Assembly: GCF_026340975.1 (NCBI RefSeq)
Contig: NZ_JAPEOS010000002.1
Location: 142,501-206,500, forward strand
Source of the DNA: Streptomyces sp. NBC_01214
GTDB lineage: Bacteria; Actinomycetota; Actinomycetes; Streptomycetales; Streptomycetaceae
Reading direction: 5' to 3'
DNA length: 64,000 nt
Of this stretch, positions 60,512 through 64,000 are shown piece after piece; position 1 is the stretch's first letter, and each line of letters starts with the position of its first letter. The notes under the pieces are model-generated. The model was not told where the DNA came from. It did not search any database and saw only the letters and a program-made list of their open reading frames with translations. Position numbers and translations under genes: made by a program.

Positions 60512-61401
60512 CCGCCGTCCTCGGGCTCGGGACGTACCGGGTGCGCACTGTCGAGGAGCCGGCGCGTACTGCGTGCTCCGACGGACGGGTGTGGCTGGAC
60601 ACCGCACCTAACTACGCCACGGCCCACCAGACGCTCGGCCCGGTCATCGCCGACCACTCACGCGCGATGGTCACGACGAAGACCGGGTTCTTCACCGGGC
60701 AGGAAGGAGCGACCGCAGTGGCGGACGGGGTCCTTACGCCCGAGGAAGCCGCTGTCGGCCACAGCCTCCACCCCGGCTTCACCCGCTGGCAGACCGATCG
60801 CTCCCTCGCTGCCCTGAGCCGCGCCGACATCGTGTTCGTCCACAACCCCGAGCACACCCACCAGGACCGTGCGGTTCTGCACGCGCGGCTGCGCGGTGCG
60901 TTCTCCGTGCTGGAGGAGTACGCCACCGCAGGCCGGATCGCCGGATACGGAGTGGCCACCTGGTCCGGCTTCCAGCACCAGGCATTCACCGTCCCCGAAC
61001 TCCTCGGCCTGGCCAAGGAGGCCGCCGGATCGGGTGAACACCACCTCGGCGCCGTCCAGCAGCCGGTCAGCCTCGTCATGGTCCGCCCGATCGCGCTCGC
61101 CCTCGACGGGCGGGGCCCGCTGGTCCAGGCCCGCGCGGCCGGCCTGCTCACCTTCGGCTCCTCACCCCTGCATGGCGGCGAACTGCTGGACCTGGCCACA
61201 CCCGAACTCGCCGACTTCATCCGCCCCGGCACCAGCTCGGCCGCTGCCTGCCTCCTGGCCGCTGCATCCTGCCCGAGCCTGGACGTGGTACTCCTGTCCG
61301 CCAGCACTCCGCAGCACTGGAACGCCGCCAAGGACGCCATTGCCTGCCCGCTCGAACCGGGCCAGCTCAGGAGGGTCACCGATGTACTCGCCCAAGGATG
61401 A
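60508..61401 (+). CDS. Aldo/keto reductase family protein
   Basis: A 297-residue TIM-barrel reductase. Begins TAVLGLGTYRVRTVEE, then WLDTAPNYATAHQTLG (the DTAxxY motif with Asp and Tyr; the Tyr is retained as DTAPNY), MVTTKTGFF (Lys), VFVHNPEHTHQDRA (His). The NADPH site GSSPLHGG and LLSASTPQHWNAAKDAI fit the family. A short-chain substrate cannot be named. Its GTG overlaps the cupin stop, and its end overlaps the kinase by 20 bp. Confidence 0.88.
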   Translation: MTAVLGLGTYRVRTVEEPARTACSDGRVWLDTAPNYATAHQTLGPVIADHSRAMVTTKTGFFTGQEGATAVADGVLTPEEAAVGHSLHPGFTRWQTDRSLAALSRADIVFVHNPEHTHQDRAVLHARLRGAFSVLEEYATAGRIAGYGVATWSGFQHQAFTVPELLGLAKEAAGSGEHHLGAVQQPVSLVMVRPIALALDGRGPLVQARAAGLLTFGSSPLHGGELLDLATPELADFIRPGTSSAAACLLAAASCPSLDVVLLSASTPQHWNAAKDAIACPLEPGQLRRVTDVLAQG

Positions 61402-62215
61402 GACCACCCAGGCCCGCATGGAGGAGGCCCTCGACGCCGCCGCCGCGCACCTGGAAACCGCCACGACGGGACGTGTGGCCTGGGGGTGGCTCGGCCGAAC
61501 CATCGGCTCCCGCACCGACGGCGGCCACTGGCTCCGCGTCCACTGCGGCGAGGCTGCCAAGACCCCCGCCACCAGGAACGAGGGCATCGCGCTCGCCGAG
61601 GAACGGGTATCGGACAAGGTGCCCCGCCCGCACCTCCACGACCTGCACCGGTGGGAGGGTGAGGAGTACGTGTTCGAAGCCGAACTGATCGACTACATCG
61701 CCCAGCCCGTCATCTCCCCCGAAACGCCCGACCTCGCAGAGGACCCGGGACTGCCGGACTCCTGGTGGGCGACGCTGCGAGAAAGCCTGGACGCCCTCAG
61801 CACCGCCGAGCCGCCCCGCGAGACCATCCGGCAGTCCTGGGCGGACCGCGTGTTCCCCGAGTTCCTTGGCATCCCCGCGCCGACGATTACCGAACGCGTC
61901 ACCGGCCACGCCGATCTCCAGTGGGCCAACCTCACCCACCACCCCCTCGTCATCCTGGACTGGGAACGTTGGGGCGCCGTCCCCGTCGGCTACGACCCGG
62001 CCATGCTCTACGTCAACAGCCTCCGCGTCCCCGCCGTCGCCGAACGCATCCGCACCGAGTTCGCCGACGTCCTCGACACCCCCGCCGGTCGAATCGGCGA
62101 ACAGATTGCCCTCGCCGAAATGCTCCAGGCAGTCGGCCGCGGCTGGTACATGGAACTGGCTCCGCTGCTGCGCCAACGAGCTGAGGAAATGACGGGGGTT
62201 CGTCTCCCGGAGTAG
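61382..62215 (+). CDS. APH-fold phosphotransferase
   Basis: A 277-residue kinase of the aminoglycoside/choline phosphotransferase fold. The catalytic loop is TGHADLQWANLTHHPLVILDWERWG (HxDxxxxN with Asp, then DWE for Mg). The N-terminal lobe is diverged: the Gly-rich loop is not obvious, and the phosphate-binding Lys could be in the RVHCGEAAK region. Substrate unknown; a small hydroxylated metabolite or amino acid is possible. ATG with AGGAGGGT upstream. It overlaps the reductase. Confidence 0.82.
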   Translation: MYSPKDETTQARMEEALDAAAAHLETATTGRVAWGWLGRTIGSRTDGGHWLRVHCGEAAKTPATRNEGIALAEERVSDKVPRPHLHDLHRWEGEEYVFEAELIDYIAQPVISPETPDLAEDPGLPDSWWATLRESLDALSTAEPPRETIRQSWADRVFPEFLGIPAPTITERVTGHADLQWANLTHHPLVILDWERWGAVPVGYDPAMLYVNSLRVPAVAERIRTEFADVLDTPAGRIGEQIALAEMLQAVGRGWYMELAPLLRQRAEEMTGVRLPE

Positions 62216-62259
62216 GTCTCACGGTCCAATGACATCCTGGCCGTCCTGGAGGAGCAGAC

Positions 62260-62673
62260 GTGACAGAACAGAACGCTGAGGAGCGACCGGGCATTGCCGT
62301 GGCCGTAGTGGTGCATGAGGGTCGCGTGCTCATGGTGCGGCGCCGGGTCAGCGAGGGCCAGCTCTCCTGGCAGTTCCCCGCCGGTGAGGTCGAGTCCGGC
62401 GAATCCCGCGAGGACGCCGCCGTACGCGAAACCCAGGAGGAGACGGGCCTGACCGTGGAGGCGGTCAAGCTCCTCGGCGAGCGGGTCCACCCGGCCACCG
62501 GCCGACTGATGTCCTACACCGCTTGTGAGGTGATCGGCGGCCACGCGCACGTCGCGGACACCGAAGAACTGGCCGCGCTTGAATGGGTTACCCACGCAGA
62601 GATCCCGCAGTACGTCCCCTACGGCCTGTTCGAGCCGGTGCAGGAGCACTTGGATGCGGTCCTGAGCCGCTGA
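62260..62673 (+). CDS. NUDIX hydrolase
   Basis: A 137-residue MutT-type pyrophosphohydrolase. The Nudix box is intact: GEVESGESREDAAVRETQEETG within FPAGEVESGESRED (Glu residues that bind Mg). It starts GTG with GGAGGAG upstream and is 44 bp beyond the kinase. Substrate probably a nucleoside diphosphate derivative. Last gene of the peptide cluster, followed by a hairpin. Confidence 0.9.
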   Translation: MTEQNAEERPGIAVAVVVHEGRVLMVRRRVSEGQLSWQFPAGEVESGESREDAAVRETQEETGLTVEAVKLLGERVHPATGRLMSYTACEVIGGHAHVADTEELAALEWVTHAEIPQYVPYGLFEPVQEHLDAVLSR

Positions 62674-62764
62674 CGAGGGCGGCACAGGGCGCCGGGAGGA
62701 ACCTGCGAGGCGCTGTGACGCCCGTGGTCCGGCACGAGCAGGGCCAGCTGACCGGACGGCGTAC

Positions 62765-62797
62765 GGCCGGTGGTGGGAAGGGCTCCCGCCACCGGCC
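62765..62797 (+). terminator. Terminator of the NUDIX/peptide-cluster unit
   Basis: GGCCGGTGGTGGGA / TCCCGCCACCGGCC, 14-bp stem with one G-T pair and a five-base loop, about 90 bp after the NUDIX stop. Confidence 0.75.
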
Positions 62798-62950
62798 TCA
62801 CGTTCCTGCATTGGAGTGGCCGCTTTCTAGTTCAGCCACCCTTCTTCGGTCAGCGACGGCGGGTTGGGTCACTCGCTGCCCTGGTCGTCGGCTGTGCGGC
62901 AGGGGCCGCAGGCGGGGTGCGCCGCCTGACGGCGACTTCTGAGCAAGATC

Positions 62951-62976
62951 GGGCAGCTGCCTGAAAGGAGCTGCCC
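62951..62976. terminator. Hairpin near the right edge of the inserted segment
   Basis: GGGCAGCT-GCCTGAAAGG-AGCTGCCC, 8-bp perfect arms. It lies 19 bp before the right repeat copy and could terminate the minus-strand gene at 62997-63596, or be part of an att arm. Confidence 0.5.
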
Positions 62977-62994
62977 GTGCACACCGAAAGACCA

Positions 62995-63073
62995 GGTCAG
63001 GGCCAGACGAGGCAGTACGGCTGGTGGCCGGCTTCGTGGAGGCGGTGGCTGAAGTCCTGCCACTCGTGGAGCA
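62995..63073 (+). repeat. 79-bp direct repeat, right copy (putative att site)
   Basis: Exact copy of 50330-50408. It covers the last 25 codons (the first in part), stop and two further bases of the minus-strand gene at 62997-63596, so here the coding frame is complete. Confidence 0.9.
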
Positions 63074-63596
63074 GCTGGTAGACGTTGAAGGCGTCGCTCG
63101 GGCCGCCGCGGTCCGGGACCGTGGACCAGATGAAGGCCGCCGCGCCCACCGATTCCTCGCCGATCCCGCGCAGCGGGTCGACCACGGTCATCGGGAGCTT
63201 GACCACCGCGTAGTCGGGGTGGAGGACGACCAGCTCCAGCGGGGGCACCTTGTGGAGGGGTATGCCTTCGATGCCGGTCAGGACCATCGCGGCCACCGTT
63301 TCCGGCTTGATCTTGGTGAAGAGGCCGCCCATGCCGAGCTCGTCGCCGCCGAGCTCCTCCGGCCGCATCGTGACGGGGACCCGGGCCGCCGTGGCGCCGT
63401 CGGGTGCGCCGAAGTACTTGTACGTCACTCCCATGCCGCGGCCTTTGGGCAGGTCTTCGGGCGGGGTGGTCGGTCCGGGGACGGCGTCGGCCGCCTCCAT
63501 GCCGTGGCGGCGGTGCTTGCCCCGGCGGCGGGCCTCGCGGGCGCGCTGCGGATCGAGGCCGTCCGTACCCTCGCCCGGTCCACCACCGCGTTGCAT
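62997..63596 (-). CDS. Conserved hypothetical protein next to hemL
   Basis: A 199-residue protein. Basic, disordered N-terminus (PQRAREARRRGKHRRHGME), then VTYKYFGAPDGATAARVPVTMRPEELGGDELGMGG, LHKVPPLELVVLHPDYAVVKLPM and a C-terminus ending in QLLHEWQDFSHRLHEAGHQP. No family recognised; similar proteins adjoin hemL in other Streptomyces as far as I recall. ATG 63596 is used with GGTGGAG before it; longer frames exist. Its 3' end is the one duplicated at 50330. Confidence 0.7.
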   Translation of the reverse strand: MQRGGGPGEGTDGLDPQRAREARRRGKHRRHGMEAADAVPGPTTPPEDLPKGRGMGVTYKYFGAPDGATAARVPVTMRPEELGGDELGMGGLFTKIKPETVAAMVLTGIEGIPLHKVPPLELVVLHPDYAVVKLPMTVVDPLRGIGEESVGAAAFIWSTVPDRGGPSDAFNVYQLLHEWQDFSHRLHEAGHQPYCLVWP

Positions 63597-63729
63597 ATCT
63601 CCACCCGACTGGTCTTGCTCGCCCCGGCCCCGCGGCCCCCGCCACGCAGCCTGATCATCATGGCAGTGACCTCCCCCGCGGCGACGCGGTGAAACGCCCG
63701 CCCGCAAGTCTGTCGCGGCCTCTGAGACC

Positions 63730-64000
63730 ATGGCTGGTGTGAGCTACCCGTACCCGTATGAAGCCCCAGTTTCGCAGACGCTCTTCGAGCGCGCCTCCCT
63801 CGTGACCCCCGGCGGCGTGAACTCTCCCGTGCGCGCCTTCCGCGCCGTGGGCGGTACGCCCCGGTTCATGGTGTCCGGGACCGGTCCGTACCTCACCGAT
63901 GCCGATGGTCGTGAGTACGTCGACCTCGTGTGCTCGTGGGGGCCGATGATCCTCGGTCATTCGCACCCCGAGGTGATCGAGGCCGTCCAGGCGGCCGTCG
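63730..64000 (+). CDS. hemL: Glutamate-1-semialdehyde 2,1-aminomutase, 5' part
   Basis: The first 90 residues of the PLP-dependent aminomutase that makes 5-aminolevulinate: SQTLFERASLVTPGGVNSPVRAFRAVGGTPRFM, GPYLTDADGREYVDLVCSWGPMILGHSHPEV. The catalytic Lys lies beyond the window edge. It completes the C5 route after HemA. ATG 63730; GTG 63739 is possible. Divergent from the gene at 62997-63596. Confidence 0.95.
   Translation, partial: MAGVSYPYPYEAPVSQTLFERASLVTPGGVNSPVRAFRAVGGTPRFMVSGTGPYLTDADGREYVDLVCSWGPMILGHSHPEVIEAVQAAV

Larger units (their letters stand above)
50330..63073. mobile_element. Putative integrated segment between 79-bp direct repeats
   Basis: The stretch is bracketed by two exact 79-bp direct copies (50330-50408 and 62995-63073) of the 3' end, stop codon and two following bases of the gene at 62997-63596. 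This is the structure left by site-specific integration into the 3' end of a gene, where the element carries a replacement tail. If so, the ABC permease (ending 50303) and that gene were adjacent, tail to tail, before insertion. I see no integrase, relaxase or plasmid replication gene, so it may be decayed or mobilised in trans. A tandem duplication is the alternative. Confidence 0.55.

Overview
This is a high-GC actinobacterial chromosome segment that looks like Streptomyces. It carries the developmental sigma factor BldN next to an RsbN-like anti-sigma factor, a Rex repressor directly ahead of hemACD, the 32-residue ribosomal protein bS22, a class I lysyl-tRNA synthetase, a DUF397/XRE/HATPase trio and LAXTG-type surface proteins. 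GTG and TTG starts are common, and many neighbouring genes overlap by 4 bp (ATGA or GTGA).

Layout. 1-1.5 kb: the 3' end of an rRNA operon (23S, 5S, terminator). 1.6-12.4 kb: housekeeping and developmental genes (HAD phosphatase, MFS exporter, AcuC-like deacetylase, excisionase-type regulator, bS22, epimerase plus acyltransferase, rsbN/bldN, HAD-IB phosphatase, glutaredoxin). 12.4-20.8 kb: a tetrapyrrole operon, rex-hemA-hemC-cobA/hemD, preceded by a near-perfect Rex operator. An ankyrin/HEAT protein and hemB follow. 21-27.5 kb: an ABC exporter with a divergent TetR regulator, an XRE/DUF397/HATPase regulatory trio, a small zinc-ribbon-like protein, a VOC protein and a DUF6247 gene with a very short partner ORF. 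27.7-31.4 kb: two paralogous sortase-type (LAATG) surface proteins. 31.5-40 kb: argS, lysS, a DUF2637 membrane protein, two DUF3558 lipoproteins and rtcB. 39.97-40.6 kb: two gene fragments that meet at one junction (a homing-endonuclease-like tail and a polysaccharide-deacetylase tail). 40.6-50.3 kb: SDR, Mut7-C nuclease, HxlR regulator with its divergent oxidoreductase, GNAT, an I36-type inhibitor, and a lipoprotein/adaptor/ABC/FtsX export operon.

50.33-63.07 kb is bracketed by an exact 79-bp direct repeat. The repeat is the 3' end of the gene that lies divergent from hemL, so the 12.7 kb between the copies looks like a DNA segment inserted at that gene's stop codon. I see no recombinase in it. 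It holds a SpoIIE-type phosphatase, a GNAT-AAA+ ATPase fusion, several small actinobacterial proteins including two divergent DUF5994 paralogues, cutA, and a compact unit: XRE-TPR regulator, small basic proteins, a 43-residue peptide, a ribosomal-oxygenase-like cupin, an aldo/keto reductase, an APH-fold kinase and a NUDIX hydrolase. This last unit is the best candidate for an undescribed system, possibly a ribosomally made and modified peptide pathway. The window ends inside hemL, the third separate heme-biosynthesis locus seen here.
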